Below, in pieces: positions 12,129-23,635 of a stretch of 64,000 nucleotides of DNA. The notes beneath the pieces are model-generated. The model was not told the origin of the DNA. It searched no databases and was given only the letters and a program-made list of their open reading frames with translations. How positions within the stretch are numbered: the first letter of the stretch is position 1; every line of letters starts with the position of its first letter. Source of the DNA: Silene latifolia (taxonomy: Eukaryota; Streptophyta; Magnoliopsida; Caryophyllales; Caryophyllaceae); contig NC_133532.1 in NCBI RefSeq assembly GCF_048544455.1, positions 15,068,948-15,132,947 of the forward strand. The letters are read 5' to 3'. The translations under genes and the position numbers were made by a program.

Positions 12129-12161
<33 letters not shown>
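12129..12161. repeat. Poly(A) tract
   Basis: An uninterrupted A-run of about 30 bases, possibly the tail of an old retroposed copy; the flanking sequence was not assigned to a family. Confidence 0.7.
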
Positions 12162-12648
12162 ATCCTTATATTAGTTACAGTGTAGGTTTTTCTACATTAG
12201 TTTACTATCTACGTTACCACTAATAATCTCCTTATTAGTTAGGTGCACATGAATATACCATACTATCGTATACTCTAATCAATGAGACTGCATTATATTA
12301 ATAACTACCCAAGTATGTCTTCACGAAGAATGAAACGAAACTCCATTGGTGAATAATTTAAAATGGTGAGAATTGTGCTTGAATCAACCTCACGGTTGGC
12401 AAGCCTCTAATTACGCTCTAACTTAATCGTCCATCCCTCGCCTTGATGAGATCCTTACACTGTTTGCTTATCGATACGGAGTTACTTAGCTCTTCTGGAC
12501 TGGCGAGTAAAGTGAGGAACTCAACCCTCATTGAGGTACAAAGTGACAAGATTACGTTACCGGGTCTGAGCCGTACTTATACATACGAACATTACTGGGG
12601 CTGGGCCGCACCCATACATACGGAACACAAACATGTCTTCTGATACCA

Positions 12649-12974
12649 TGACAAGATTATATTACCAGGGCTAGGCCGAACCCATATACGGAGAGGAGAG
12701 GAGAGTTCATAAGTCTAAGAATGTTTCGTCCCAAAAACAATTGGCAATAGGAGAAGTAGGTCTTTGGTTTATAAACTAGATAACTCTCTCGTCTTTTTCC
12801 AATGTGAGACTCACATGTGACATTTATACAGGATGGGCTCTCTAATTTTATCTTCACATCGAGAACAGGAGAAATAAAATGCAGAAATGAACTTATCCGT
12901 CTAGTCCCTAAGTATAGAGGGCTGATTTTCATCGACGACATTTCATTCCAAAAAACGATAATGCCCATTGCACA
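12649..12974 (-). mobile_element. Copia-type LTR (solo or fragment)
   Basis: On the minus strand this begins TGTGCAATGGGC and ends TCTTGTCA, followed directly (12637-12648) by TGGTATCAGAAG, which resembles the initiator-tRNA primer site of Copia elements. It contains the CACATTGG...TTTATAAAC layout common in Copia/TRIM LTRs. A similar but shorter segment at about 12547 suggests a second, partial copy. No retroviral-type protein domain was seen nearby. Fossil, broken. Confidence 0.5.
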
Positions 12975-13224
12975 ATGACATTACTTTCTCTCTCTACACT
13001 ATTTTCTCTTCAATTCAAGTAAAACCAATTAAATTTAAAAAACAAACAACAATTGGCATGACGAATCCTGAATCAGCGGTACGTTAACAACTTAATCGCA
13101 TTATTAATTTCGTTATTTTTTTTCCCGAATCGTTTATTCAATTCTTTACTTGAATTACGTCACGTATTTACTAAATTGGACTAAACATTGCGAGTTTTTT
13201 GCGTACATAAGAAATTATACAACC

Positions 13225-13385
13225 CATGGACTGAAAGTCGAGACTCAACAATGAGTCCATGGATAAAACTTGAATCCCAACGTTCAACCATGGGCTGAAT
13301 GTTGAATCTCAACGTTTGGCCATGGCTGAACGTTGAGTCTCAACGTTTGACCATGGTTGAACTTGAGATTCAACGTTTGAATCAG
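13225..13385. repeat. Cluster of short palindromes (AACGTTGAGTCTCAACGTT type)
   Basis: Several units of about 28-32 bp combine CCATGG with a palindromic core of the form AACGTTGAGTCTCAACGTT. The units are degenerate and partly inverted relative to each other. They lie just upstream of the FAR1/MULE-like remnant. Confidence 0.65.
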
Positions 13386-13479
13386 CTCATTCCCTCTTGG
13401 TAACACGAATGCTTCCATCGATCTTGGTAACACAGCAACTTCCCGTGTTAAATCAGCTCATTCCCTATTGATGGCTTGG

Positions 13480-14060
13480 TTGAAAAGTAGTCATCTGACA
13501 CTTGATACTATGCGATTCTGTATCCACTCCATGCTCGAAGGTCAACATTCCAAAATTAGAAAATAGCTCGAAGATTCAAGGAGTAGACCAAGGATAACAT
13601 CTCGTACTTTCTCCTTGTTGCATGGGATCGTGTCTACTAGTAGGGCCATAGAGATAATGGAGAAAGAACTTATGAGGGGACTTGGTTTGGGTATCGGGTT
13701 GGAGGATCGATGTGGGCACGTGCTGCGAACGACTCATGGAGTACCTTGTGCATGCAACTTGGTTTCTTTGAAGAGTAGAGGTAAGAGGGTCCATCTTGAG
13801 GATGTTCATGTCTTTTGGAAGACACTGGTGTACGACATCCCTGAATAAATGCCGAAAAATGATAATGATATGTTTGAGGAACTGGTTGATGGTGTGAGAA
13901 ACAGTGACCCGGTTTACCGGAAGGCAGCCATCGACTTGTTGCGTGATTTCCAACACCCGGAGGACGAAGATCTTTTGTCACCCCTAGTAATGAGCATCCG
14001 AAAGGCCGTTCCAAAGCTAAGGCTCTACAACGAGAAAGAAGTCGGGTTTCGAGCATAGCC
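13480..14060 (+). pseudogene. FAR1/MULE-type transposase-derived remnant with SWIM-like segment
   Basis: One frame, broken by in-frame stops (13564, 13846 and 14056), carries related peptides: an upstream piece with CIHSMLEGQHSKI, then CGHVLRTTHGVPCAC, which fits the C-x-C/H type SWIM zinc segment of MULE transposases and FAR1-related proteins, then KRVHLEDVHVFWKTL, and finally DPVYRKAAIDLLRDF. No DDE catalytic core was found, so only the C-terminal part is here. It is best read as a decayed copy of a MULE-like or domesticated FAR1-type gene. Two copies of GGTTCAACAAATGCACAAC follow at about 14090 and 14143. Confidence 0.65.
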
Positions 14061-14189
14061 AAAGGAAGTTCGGGTCATCAAGCACTGACGGTTCAACAAA
14101 TGCACAACAAAGAGTTGGTGACTTTCCTTCAGGGTTCAACAAATGCACAACAAAGGGTTACCTGTCGGACCAGGATTACCCTTATAAAG

Positions 14190-14320
14190 AGTCTTGCTTA
14201 TGACGGTCTCTTCAAATAGACCTCTCACAACCCCTCCCTACTTACCCTTTCATTTAACCCTTTGTTTCACGTCTCTTCAAAGTGACGAATTTTGTCCATT
14301 ATAAATGAGAATTTATATTA
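14190..14320. mobile_element. MITE of the 'GTGACGG' family, short divergent copy
   Basis: Starts TCTTGCTTATGACGG and ends near ATAAATGAGAATTTAT, with an AAAGTGACGAATTTTGTCC segment. This is a shortened version of the layout seen at 14497 and 33813. Confidence 0.45.
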
Positions 14321-14496
14321 CCCTTAGAGGGGCCATCCATTTAGAGCATAATATTGTTGACATTAGACAACTCTTCCGGGGTTTAGTGAACTTACTTCAT
14401 AAAGCAAAACTAATTGTTTACTAGTATAAAACATAATGTAACAGTTGCAATTATGTATATAATCATTGACCAAAATAAATGAAAGAACACAAAATC

Positions 14497-14696
14497 TCAT
14501 TGAAGACGAGCACTATCCGTCACAAGCTGAAGACGGATAGTGCCCCTCTCACAATATGCAAGTGGCAATATGCATGGGTGCTCCATTTTCCCTCCCACTT
14601 GCCAACCCACTTGCTTTATTGTGAGAGGTCTCCAGCTTGGCTTGTGACGGATATTGTCCGTCACAAGCAAGACGCTTTGATGAAAGAAAAGGTAGT
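14497..14696. mobile_element. MITE of the 'GTGACGG' family, copy C
   Basis: Begins AAATCTCATTGAAGACG and contains two inverted CCGTCACAAGC/GCTTGTGACGG pairs around a CCCTCTCACAATATGCAAG core. The ends match those of copies at 4696 and 33813. Confidence 0.65.
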
Positions 14697-14929
14697 TGCA
14701 CGAGTGACATAAACATCTGTCTAGATTCTACGAGTATATGATTAGAGCATGATTAAGACATTGATTCGTTAATATACTGTAGTAGATTATAAATATATTC
14801 AGGTACCCGACAGTGATTAGTTGTCCTCTACAAATTCTTTCCAACTTAAATTGTCCTAGCTAGTGATCACAAAAGGCCTTCAAGTGTACTCTTCACAATT
14901 TTTCAAAACGTCTCTTACTAACTAATTAA

Positions 14930-15607
14930 GGCCATGTTCTTTTGGACTTAAAGTCACTTAATTTCAGTTCACTTTAAATCGTATAAGTTCAGTTCAGTTC
15001 AGTTCAGATCCTATAAGTTCAGTTCAGATCCTATAAGTTAAGTTCAGTTCAGTTCAGATCCAATAAGTTTAGTTCATATCTTATAAGTTCAGTTCAGATC
15101 TTATAAGTTCAGTTCAGAAAAATTCAGATCTTATAAATTTAGTTCAGAAAAGCTATATACAGAGTATTATTTTTAATGACCGATACAAAAACATTTGACA
15201 TTAATTATTCGATACATACATTATTATTTTAAAAAAAAAAATCACTCCTTTCACTAATAATTTCAGCGTCACAATAGCTTTGGGCATGTTTGATAAAAAG
15301 TGGAATAAGGTCATGTATTAGGTACGAAATAACATAGTCAAAAACATTTGGCGAGACAATGGATCCGTTGTTGAGAGTGATAGTGAAAATGAAAGTGATG
15401 AGGATTATGATAATATGGAAATAAATGGTTAGAAAAAAAGATATAATATGTGATTTATTTGTTATCGTAATGTAATTGTAGTGTAATGTATGAACAAACC
15501 AATGCATATAAAGCGGAAAAATGTTATTATTTCACCTTGTGTTTTAGACTATAATTTTTTTTTATCAATGTTCTCTCTTGGTAAGTAATAATAATAATAA
15601 TAATAAC

Positions 15608-15644
<37 letters not shown>

Positions 15645-15919
15645 GTTAAGTTAAATAAAATAAAATAAAATAAAGTTAAGTTCGGCTCCTATAAGTTTAG
15701 TTCAGTTCAGATCTTATAAATTCAGTTCAGTTCAGATCCTATAAGTTCAGTGCAGTTATGATCCTATAAATTCAGTTCAGATCCTATAAGTTTAGCTCAG
15801 TTCAGATCCTATAAGTTCGATCGATTCGAGATCCTATAAGTTCGATTCAAACTCGATTCGAGATCATATAAGTTCGATTCGATTGACGATCGATTCGTTT
15901 GATCAAAAGAAACGTGACC
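14930..15919. mobile_element. Tourist-like (PIF/Harbinger) MITE swollen by TTCAG arrays, 990 bp
   Basis: TAA duplications (14927-14929 and 15920-15922) flank inverted ends GGCCATGTTCTTTTG and CAAAAGAAACGTGACC, the layout of PIF/Harbinger MITEs. Much of the interior is degenerate tandem arrays of the type AGTTCAGATCCTATAAGTTC, running inward from both ends (about 14990-15150 and 15670-15890), around an AT-rich centre with a (TAA)n microsatellite at about 15584-15645. No transposase is visible. Confidence 0.7.
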
Positions 15920-15985
15920 TAAGGGTGAGTATCCTGAGAGAGTGACTCAGAGAGTCAGAGCTATGAAAAAACGGATTTATTTATA

Positions 15986-16270
15986 TTACTCCATCCATAG
16001 CACACCAAAGGTAACACTTACTATAAACGGACGTACCACACCAAATGTAACATTCCTTATTTGGCCCACAACATTATCAAGTTATCCTTATAACCATTTG
16101 ATATTTACACAAAATGTCATTACATACCCCACCTACCAACCCACAATTATACACTAACTACATACCCCACCTATTTATTCCCTCTTTACCCTTAGTTTTT
16201 CCACTTTTTCTTAAATACTTCATTTTTTCCTACGTTACCTTTGGTGTGGTACACTACTACGGAGAGAGTA
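15986..16270. mobile_element. Stowaway-like MITE
   Basis: Inverted ends: TACTCCATCCATAGCACACC on the left, and CTTTGGTGTGGTACACTAC...GAGAGAGTA on the right. Flanking TA is consistent with a Tc1/mariner-type target site. Confidence 0.55.
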
Positions 16271-16445
16271 ATATTATTGAAAAACCGTCTTATATGAGAA
16301 TTAATGATTAATCATAGTGTACATGAGTACAAAACTATTATAGACATCCAGTTAGTCTTCCTTACTATTGATGTATTTATCGTAAGGGTGTCTTCAAATT
16401 AATGGAGGTCTAGTATACATCACAAAAAATGAGACTCTAAATATA

Positions 16446-16787
16446 TACTCCCTCCCATCCACTCTTTTCTTCCCTATTTTCTAAAACGGATTATTCATAT
16501 TTTCTCCTCCTTTCTTTTTTGAGAAATTTTTTTATTAATATTATACTCTTACCTCTCTTCACTCATCAAACCCCATTATATCCTTTATTAATATATTTAA
16601 TTCTAATTATTCCTCCTTCTCTCCAATAACCAAACCCCACTCATCTCCTTTATTAACATTTAATCCTAATTATTCATATCTCTCTCCAATTACCAAACCC
16701 CACTTATATCTTTATTAATATTTTACTCCCACCCTTAATCCCGTGCCCACTTCAAAGAGAAAGAAAAGAGTGGATGGGAAGGAGTAA
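16446..16787. mobile_element. Stowaway-like MITE, about 340 bp
   Basis: Ends TACTCCCTCCCATCCACTC and GAGTGGATGGGAAGGAGTA are inverted repeats with TA at both borders. The interior holds imperfect repeats of a TCTCTCCAATTACCAAACC type segment. Confidence 0.7.
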
Positions 16788-17181
16788 TGTATTTCGAAGT
16801 ATTAAATTTCATGAATAAATTTGTTATATTACCTATGCCATATCTCAACAAGAAGCATGTCATGATGTAAAAGTATTAAAAGGAAATTAAAAAGGTAATT
16901 ACTATATGAAGAAAATTAACAAATAGAATAAAAAATTATGTGAAAAGAAAAAAGCATAGAATGATAAAGGAAAAAGTAGAACAAAAGAGAGACAAAATCC
17001 GGGCCACAATATCTGGTGGTGCTGATGAAACGACACACTTGTATTTTTAAATTGCCAATTTTGTCTTAAGCTACGACAACCTGGTCTCCATAAACACTAA
17101 ATCACTAATCTTCAAATATTTCCCATTTAAATCCTACTTCGTATTTGCCAATCTTCCCTAGCAAAAAATAATGACCTCTAA

Positions 17182-17696
17182 GAGCAACTCCAATGGCAAG
17201 CTACGAGGTCTTGTAACTTGCCTTGACACATCATTTTTTCAAGTAACACGGCTTTTAAACTACAACGTCCTCCAATGGTAAACTACAACAAATCTAGCTT
17301 AAAAGGGCCTACATAACAAATAAATCACAAAATTTCATTTGTGACGACACGTATCCGTCACTTTAAAGTGACGGTTACCTTTTTCTTTCACAAATGACCC
17401 AAATAGAGGAGAGAGGGAAGGACATGGAGGTGCCCCCACCTTGTCCCCCCTATTCGTTTTGTGACTGACATTACCCGTCACTTGCTCCGACCCGTCTTCA
17501 GCAAGACTAATTGCAAATAAATATCATAATTTAATTTTTTTTTTCTTAAATACTAATTTATTCCAAACATGTAGCTTGACAAAGCTACATCTGCTTACAA
17601 GCAGGGACGTATTTCGATACTTCAATGGTGTGCATACCGCTTGAATATTTAGAATAATTGCAAATAGGTCCTTAAATGTAACCATTGGAGTTACTC
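17182..17696. mobile_element. Tourist-like (PIF/Harbinger) MITE hosting another MITE
   Basis: TAA duplications (17179-17181 and 17697-17699) flank near-perfect inverted ends GAGCAACTCCAATGG and CCATTGGAGTTACTC. A complete 'GTGACGG' family MITE (17331-17509) lies inside it, so this element is the older of the two. Confidence 0.75.
17331..17509 (-). mobile_element. MITE of the 'GTGACGG' family, nested copy D
   Basis: Reverse complement of the copy at 4696-4876, sharing the CTGAAGACGGGTCGGAGC terminus, the GGGGGGACAAGGTGGGG core and the TATTTGGGTCATTTGTGA segment. Confidence 0.75.
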
Positions 17697-17809
17697 TAAG
17701 AAACAATGACGAAGCATGGGGAGAGGGTTAGTAGGAGAGCTCGTTCCTATTGAACAATAAAAATTTCAGTGTGTTTAGCTAAGTTAAAACCTTGGCTCCT
17801 GCTAACAGC

Positions 17810-18092
17810 TACTCCCTCCTATTTCCTTATATCTTCCCCTTTCTTTTGGGCACAAAAATTAAGAAAGGGGAAGAAAGAAGGAATAAAATAGAATAAAATA
17901 TTGTAAGTTATGAAATTTATAGGTGAGAGAAAATAATAAAGAATGAATGATGAATAAAGAATAGATAAAGTAATGAAAGTTGTTGATTTTTTAGGAGAGA
18001 AAAATTAATAAAAAATGAATGAAACTTACCAAAAAAGGAAAGAGTGAATATAATCAAAGAGGGAAGATAATAGGAAATTGGAGGGACAAAGT
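17810..18092. mobile_element. Stowaway-like MITE
   Basis: Left end TACTCCCTCCTATTTCC pairs with GGAAATTGGAGGGACAAAGTA at the right. The interior repeats AT-rich segments without coding capacity. Confidence 0.5.
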
Positions 18093-18107
18093 ACCCATAA
18101 TGTGTTT

Positions 18108-18172
18108 GTATGCATAATAGAAAAATCAATAAGTCTTGTGTATGCATAATAGAAAAATCAATAAGTCTTGTT
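18108..18172. repeat. Tandem duplication, about 33-bp unit
   Basis: TGTATGCATAATAGAAAAAT plus CAATAAGTCTTG occurs twice head to tail, identical or nearly so; a recent replication-slippage product. Confidence 0.75.
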
Positions 18173-18654
18173 TGTGATCTCTCAGGATCTCTCTCGCACT
18201 TGTTCTACCACTTGCAGTTTCTGAGAGGTTACAAACTTGTAACGAAAAGCAGCCGTCATAAATGAGAATTTATGTAAAAAAATTGAGGGTATTCGATGAT
18301 AGGTTGCGGGTTTGAACTTTATTTGAAATATTTAGTGTTTTTATTTAATTTTTAAAAATTTATTAGTTCTTTTCGGATTTATGACACGTTTTTACCAACA
18401 ACTTTCTTATATAATTAATACTTGGTTCACTTTTAAGGTATTCCGGACCCTTAACTTTTACTTCGGTTTTCAAAATCGTTTTAAACTTTATTCTCGATTT
18501 AAATTTTAAGTTTTTATAAAAGAAAACCGGACTTCGATTTTTAAACCCATAAGTTTATTTGTATTATGTTTCACTCCCCTATTATTTTTCATTTTTCCTT
18601 TTCTATATTCTCGCATATTGAGGTTTGCGATCACCCATAAACAGTTCTAAAGGA

Positions 18655-18720
18655 TGATTCTTGTCAACCGACCCCAAATCATTTTGGGATTAAGGCTCTG
18701 ATGTTAGTGTTGTAGTATTG
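18655..18720 (+). repeat. Possible SINE 3' fragment
   Basis: CCCCAAATCATTTTGGGATT followed by AAGGCTCTGATGTTAGTG resembles the common plant SINE tail that ends GGATTAAGGCTTTGTTGTTG. No A/B-box head is visible here. Confidence 0.35.
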
Positions 18721-18801
18721 TTTTCCCGATAACCATAATTAGAACACATCTAAGTAAAATTTGCAAAATAGTAAACATATAAATATTTTTTGAATCTCTC
18801 T

Positions 18802-19090
18802 TTTTTTTTTTTTTTTTGACAACGGTAGGGGAATAACTTACAATGTTTTACAGCCAACAACGTAAGCTACTCGACTGGGTAGCACCAGAAACCCGATAGC
18901 TAAAACTAACACTACAAAGCCATACCTAAGAGATACATGAAAATTATTTAAAGCTAAAACTACAATATTAAGATAAGCTAGATCCGCGATGATAGGATGG
19001 ATAATGGCGGAGGATTGGCCACGAACAACCGAACCAGCTTCAAAGGCATTCTTGACTTCCAAAAGACATCGACGCCATGGAGTTTCATCC
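18802..19090 (-). mobile_element. Probable truncated LINE 3' end
   Basis: Read on the minus strand, an open frame (19062-18838) ends just before a TTGTCA and a poly(A) tract (plus-strand T-run at about 18801-18817). Position and poly(A) fit a 5'-truncated LINE; the peptide gave no firm domain match and no target duplication was found. Confidence 0.4.
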
Positions 19091-19753
19091 CAAAAAAAAA
19101 TTTATATCGATAGCAACTTTCAATTTAAGATTAGCCAAGTATTTTCTCAAATAAGAATTTTTTTTTTCCGTTTTTTGGCAATGGAAAAATGTGGCAGAGG
19201 AACATCGTAATTAATATGGTTTCAAGACTTCACATGTTTCTCGTCTAGTAATGTTTTGTCTTTGCTAATTTTACTTTCATTTAGATTCTGTCTATCGATT
19301 TATTTCTATACGTTCGTTCAATATATGTGACTTTGAACAAATGTAAAAATGAAGAGTATAAAGCGAGTAAATAAAAGTAAAAAGTTTTCAACATTTCTAG
19401 CACGGCATCGTCTCCAATTGAACATTAAAACTAGTTATTAGTTCAAAAGCTACACAATCTTTGACATGATCTTTCAACAAGGATGAAGTTGCTGCATACA
19501 TCTGAACTTCCCGTCTTCGCCTTAAGATCGAACACTAACATTAGAAATCTTACAAACACAATGTTAAAACACAACACCTCACAGTGCATCGGTGTTGAAA
19601 CTTAAGAGGGAGAGCTACAACGCCATGTGATCCCTCTAGACCTACTCGACCTGAATTTAAATTAAAACAGGTACAAACCCAACAAAGGAAAAAAAAAAGT
19701 TACACTTCACAAACTCGACATAAATCAATCAGCAATCGACTTTATCAGTTTTA

Positions 19754-21750
19754 TCACTTCATACGATTAAATTTCTGGCTTGGACCGTTGAAGATCTTTG
19801 CAAGGAAGGCAAAGAAAACACCGATCCAGTAAAGCAACCAAGTGATCCAGTCGATTGCTTTGTCTTTGAAGTTAAGTTTAGGGCGGTGGCTCATGTCTGA
19901 GATTAGTAGCGCCCTGTAAACAGCTTCGGTTAAAGCGTATGATGTTACAGGGTCGCATTCTTCAGGTGCAACACCGTGTTCAGTCATGCAAACTATGTCA
20001 TATACTCCACTTGTTTCTGATACTCCCAGGTATTCACAGATTTTAGCCCGAGCATTGATTCTGTCCGATGCTTCTAGCTTGTCCCCGTGTGTTAGAATCA
20101 ATATCGGGTTCTGATCTGTGAAAAAAAGAACACTGTCATTTTGACTACAATCTTTTAATCCGAGGTTCTGAGGTTTAAATTTTTGCGATCTTACCCTTGT
20201 GTAAAGCTGTCAAGGCCGTTTTCAGATGACTCATAATGAAAATTGTGCCGAGAATTGCATCAAGCTTTATCAGAACTTACCATAGTAGAAAACACAAACT
20301 AGTTGTTTCCGAACAATTTATTTTTCTGAGTTCACGGTATAAGAGCAGACAGTTTTTATAAAGCCATTTTGTTTTATTACTCCGTATATATTTATATTAG
20401 ACTCGAAGATCAAAGAATAGAAAATCTTTAACTTAAGCGAGACGAAAAGACGATTATGCAAACAAGTGAACTTACTTCCTCTTTTCAAACCCTGATAGCT
20501 GAAAACTTCTTTGGTTGCCTCCAAAAGCTTAAATCCGACATTTTTCTTCATATCCTCGTAAATCTCTGCCATGTTAGCAACTACCATGGCACAGTTCACT
20601 TGTCTCTTAACAAACTTGGAAGACGAACCGACGCTCACATACTCTGGGCCATCCCCTGATCTTCGGCACATTTGGTTGTGCCTCACTCCACTGCCGGTCC
20701 ATTCCGACAGCTCACTGAGGTTATCACTGTGTCGATCAGCGTACTCAAAACCCCTGGAATCATACACGCAGAATCCAGCCCTCATGGACCTTGTAACATT
20801 ATGTTCCTCTAACACCATTGTTGTTGACCCAGAAGTCGATGAACTCCCTACATTCGTTGAAATCGACAAAATTAAAGCGTCAAATTTTCATTAGCATTTG
20901 ATGATCTACAATATTAAGTCGGAATTAACATCATTCATACAAAGAACTCTATAACATGCATTCATACACCTTTATTTACTCCCTCAGTTCAATCAAATTC
21001 CATACATTTGCGAAATTTATGTGAGTCGTATTTTAATCAAATGCATGGAATTCGGTTGAACGGAGAGACAATTACATGGTATGAATTAAAAAATCCAATA
21101 CATATTTGTGTTGAAAATTGCTTTTAGAGATCACGACGATTTTGATGCAGACAGGATTTGAACCCAGGTCGGGACTCGGGAGCACCACCTCTCATACTTT
21201 ACCAACTAAGCTAGTTAACATTTGCGTAATTTTTTTTGCAAATGTGACTAGAGAAAAATGCAATATAAGCGACAATAAAATACGGAAGAAGATTAATGTT
21301 GCGCGAGACTGTTTCGTATAAGTTTGTATATTTACCTGATGTCTGAGCAAAGGGTATGATCCCAGCTCTTCCAAGCACACTATACATAAGATTGACCAAA
21401 GAGCTCTTCCCAGCACCAGCAAACCCAACCAACAGAATTGTAACCTGAGGAGGAATATTCATCCCCTCCTTCGAAACCCCTCCAACTGGGACCCACAAGT
21501 CGCCAGCTCTATACGCCACAAGCCTATGTCGAAGATCATCTAGCCCATCAGGTGCCACAATAGCTAACCTTTCCAATTCTCTCATCACTTTAAGCCTTGG
21601 AGTCAACTCACCGACATCAGCGACACAATTGATCTTCAATGTCGATAATTCTTCGCTGGTAGCGCATGCCCGCCACCAGTGACAGTCAGGGTCCGGAATG
21701 CTGGAATCATCATCTCCCTCGCCGACAGCGTATTGTTGTTGGTTTTTCAT
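19754..21750 (-). CDS. P-loop GTPase-like protein with C-terminal membrane segment (3 exons, 382 aa)
   Basis: Exons 21336-21750, 20476-20847 and 19754-20115 join in consistent phases with GT-AG borders. Motifs appear in GTPase order: G1/Walker A GFAGAGKSS at about residues 109-117 after a hydrophobic beta strand, DSRG (G3-like DxxG) at about 168-171 after a FCVY strand, and THGDK (G4-like) at about 271-275 after LIL. The rest is not typical of Ras-like proteins and is closer to large or immunity-type GTPases. The C-terminus has one hydrophobic stretch (about 349-369, WITWLLYWIGVFFAFLA) followed by basic residues, so tail anchoring is plausible. I recognise it as a plant P-loop NTPase of uncharacterised type and cannot name it. 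Intron 1 holds a Stowaway and a tRNA-derived SINE. An ATATATAAAAATATA stretch at about 21795-21812 could be the TATA box. Confidence 0.82.
20977..21068. mobile_element. Short Stowaway-like MITE in the GTPase gene intron 1
   Basis: Inverted ends: CTCCCTCAGTTCAATCAAATT and its partner AATTCGGTTGAACGGAGAG, with inner CCATACATTTG/CAAATGCATGG pairing. About 90 bp long, no coding capacity. Confidence 0.6.
21120..21222 (-). mobile_element. tRNA-derived SINE in GTPase gene intron 1
   Basis: Read on the minus strand: an A-box-like TAGCTTAGTTGGTAAAG, then about 35 bp, then a B-box-like GGGTTCAAATCCTGTC. This internal RNA polymerase III promoter layout is that of tRNA-derived plant SINEs. A relative with the same TGGTAAAGTATGA head lies at 56830-56940. 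The 3' border is not certain. Confidence 0.6.
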
Positions 21751-21794
21751 TTTAGTCTGTTATTACAAAGACATTGTATGAAATGTGAGATATA

Positions 21795-21812
21795 TTTTTA
21801 TATATTAAAGAT
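21795..21812 (-). promoter_or_regulatory. Candidate TATA box of the GTPase-like gene
   Basis: ATATATAAAAATATA on the minus strand, about 50-60 bp upstream of the ATG at 21750; this leaves only a short 5' leader. Confidence 0.4.
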
Positions 21813-23635
21813 AAGGACAAGAATTATTCAAGGAAAGGATGGAGGAATTGTTCATAATAATGATGATAAAAACAAACAAAAGCAAATGTGTATAATGTTC
21901 AACGAAGGTCACTCAAGTTGTCTTTTGAGTAAGGTTAAAGACAGGACAGGTTTATGCAGGACAGCATCAATCAAGCTACATTAACATTGTCACGAGGTCG
22001 CTCCCGACCCTATCCCTGACCCGGAACTAGGAAATGCCCTCTCAAAGCTCTCATAAATCATTTTCGATAAGGGTAATGTTGTCATTTAACACTCAACGGA
22101 TAGTTGGGTGTTGCCACTTTATCATCATTATCTTTTCCATTAATTTGAGCTCACAGTTTCTTGGGTAGAATGCAACAAACAAGTAAGCAACTTGGTGGCA
22201 GTCCCATCCTAAACTTTTACAAGTGGCAAACGGTTCAATCGAGTCGGGTCAATTTCTGGTCTGCAGACTTCGGGTTCGGGTCAACTATTATCAAGTTATT
22301 TGTGAATAATAATCAGCTTGCAACAATAAACATTCGGGTCGGATTATTCGTGTTCGGTCAAGTTCGGGTCTTGAATTCAGGTGTCAGGTCGGGGCAATTT
22401 TGCCAGGTGGCCCAGATCTAAGTGGCATGGGATTTGAACTTGGATTGCCAAACACTTATTCCGATAAGTGTAGTGTAAAACTGTTTGACCGCCCGCATTT
22501 TTCCCTGAAGTAATCACGTAAAAATACACTCTAAAAACCGACTTATGAGACAGTTTCACAAGTGAGATCAACCCACATACAATATAAAACTCGCTAATAA
22601 TGGAAAAATAAGAGAATTGAGCGGCAAATAATAAATCGGGCTTTCATTAAGTAAAGGCGACAGTACAAGACTCAATAACAGACAGACACTCACATCCTTC
22701 AGCATGCATATATCCTCAAGATGAGGGTTTCTCATGCAATTGACCAAAACTTAATGATGTATTAATTATAAGACGATATAGTATATTTGCGACATCCCTT
22801 TAACTCCGACTCTAGAAAACAGGACTCTGACTACATTTCTGTGTTCGAACTGACAGACACTGGAAAGAATGATTCCAGGCGGTGGATTGTTACAATCATT
22901 GACTCATTGAGGTGCTTAGCGAGCATCCCGATTATGGCTGACAGCGTACCCGACAAGACCAACAGCAACCTTGACATCAACAACTCGACCTTCAGACTTG
23001 GGAACTTCACTCGACCTTCACACTTGACATCAACTGCACATCCTGTAAGTTTGGTATTAAGCACATGTTACTGATAAAGACACTCCTTAAAGCGAAACAA
23101 TTAATTACATCGTAAAATCCTGAAGACAGACTGACTAGAATCTCTGTAATAATGCAAGCCATATGTACAATTTTTTACCTCTGTAAAAATAAATAAATAA
23201 ATAAAAACAGTAATCCTTCAGCTTGACCAAACTACAGGAATTCCCACCACACTACAAAACCCTTCTGCTACCGAATTACAAGTATTTCCGACTGACCATA
23301 ATTAGTAAAATCCTACAGCTAGTATTCCACTCAATTGTCACAAGAATTTTCCCCTAACAAATGGCCATGACATATAAAACCAATTTCAATTTTCAACCTA
23401 AAAGGCGCTAGTAATCCACGATACATGATAGCTTCAAAATAACGCCATAATTCGGAACCTTTTACGTTACATGACTTAGATCTGTAACACACCAATACCA
23501 AGACATCACCAAACCTGTTTGATTCTCAAAGTTGACAAATCCTTTTGAACTTTCGGAAAAAACATACAACCACTCAAAAAAGAAACAATTAAAAGTCAAA
23601 GACTGTAAAACACAGGATCAGTTAGTGTATATACC
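21813..23635. other. Intergenic region between the GTPase-like and importin alpha genes
   Basis: The part next to 23635 should include the importin alpha 3' untranslated region. 22160-22460 is rich in TCGGGTC-type repeats seen elsewhere in the window (about 6000-6270, 57460-57850). A minus-strand frame at 22831-23064 could not be tied to any family. Confidence 0.5.

Noticed and set aside
13225-13385. CRISPR-like regularly spaced palindromes
   Set aside because: Plant nuclear context, degenerate units and no constant spacer length; treated as a eukaryotic palindrome cluster.
20571-20894. 107-codon plus-strand frame
   Set aside because: Antisense to exon 2 of the GTPase-like gene; no domain.
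22831-23064. Minus-strand 77-codon frame (hydrophobic, LLLVLSGTLSAIIGM)
   Set aside because: It looks protein-like, but there is no family match, no clear neighbouring exon and no confirmed start; left unannotated.
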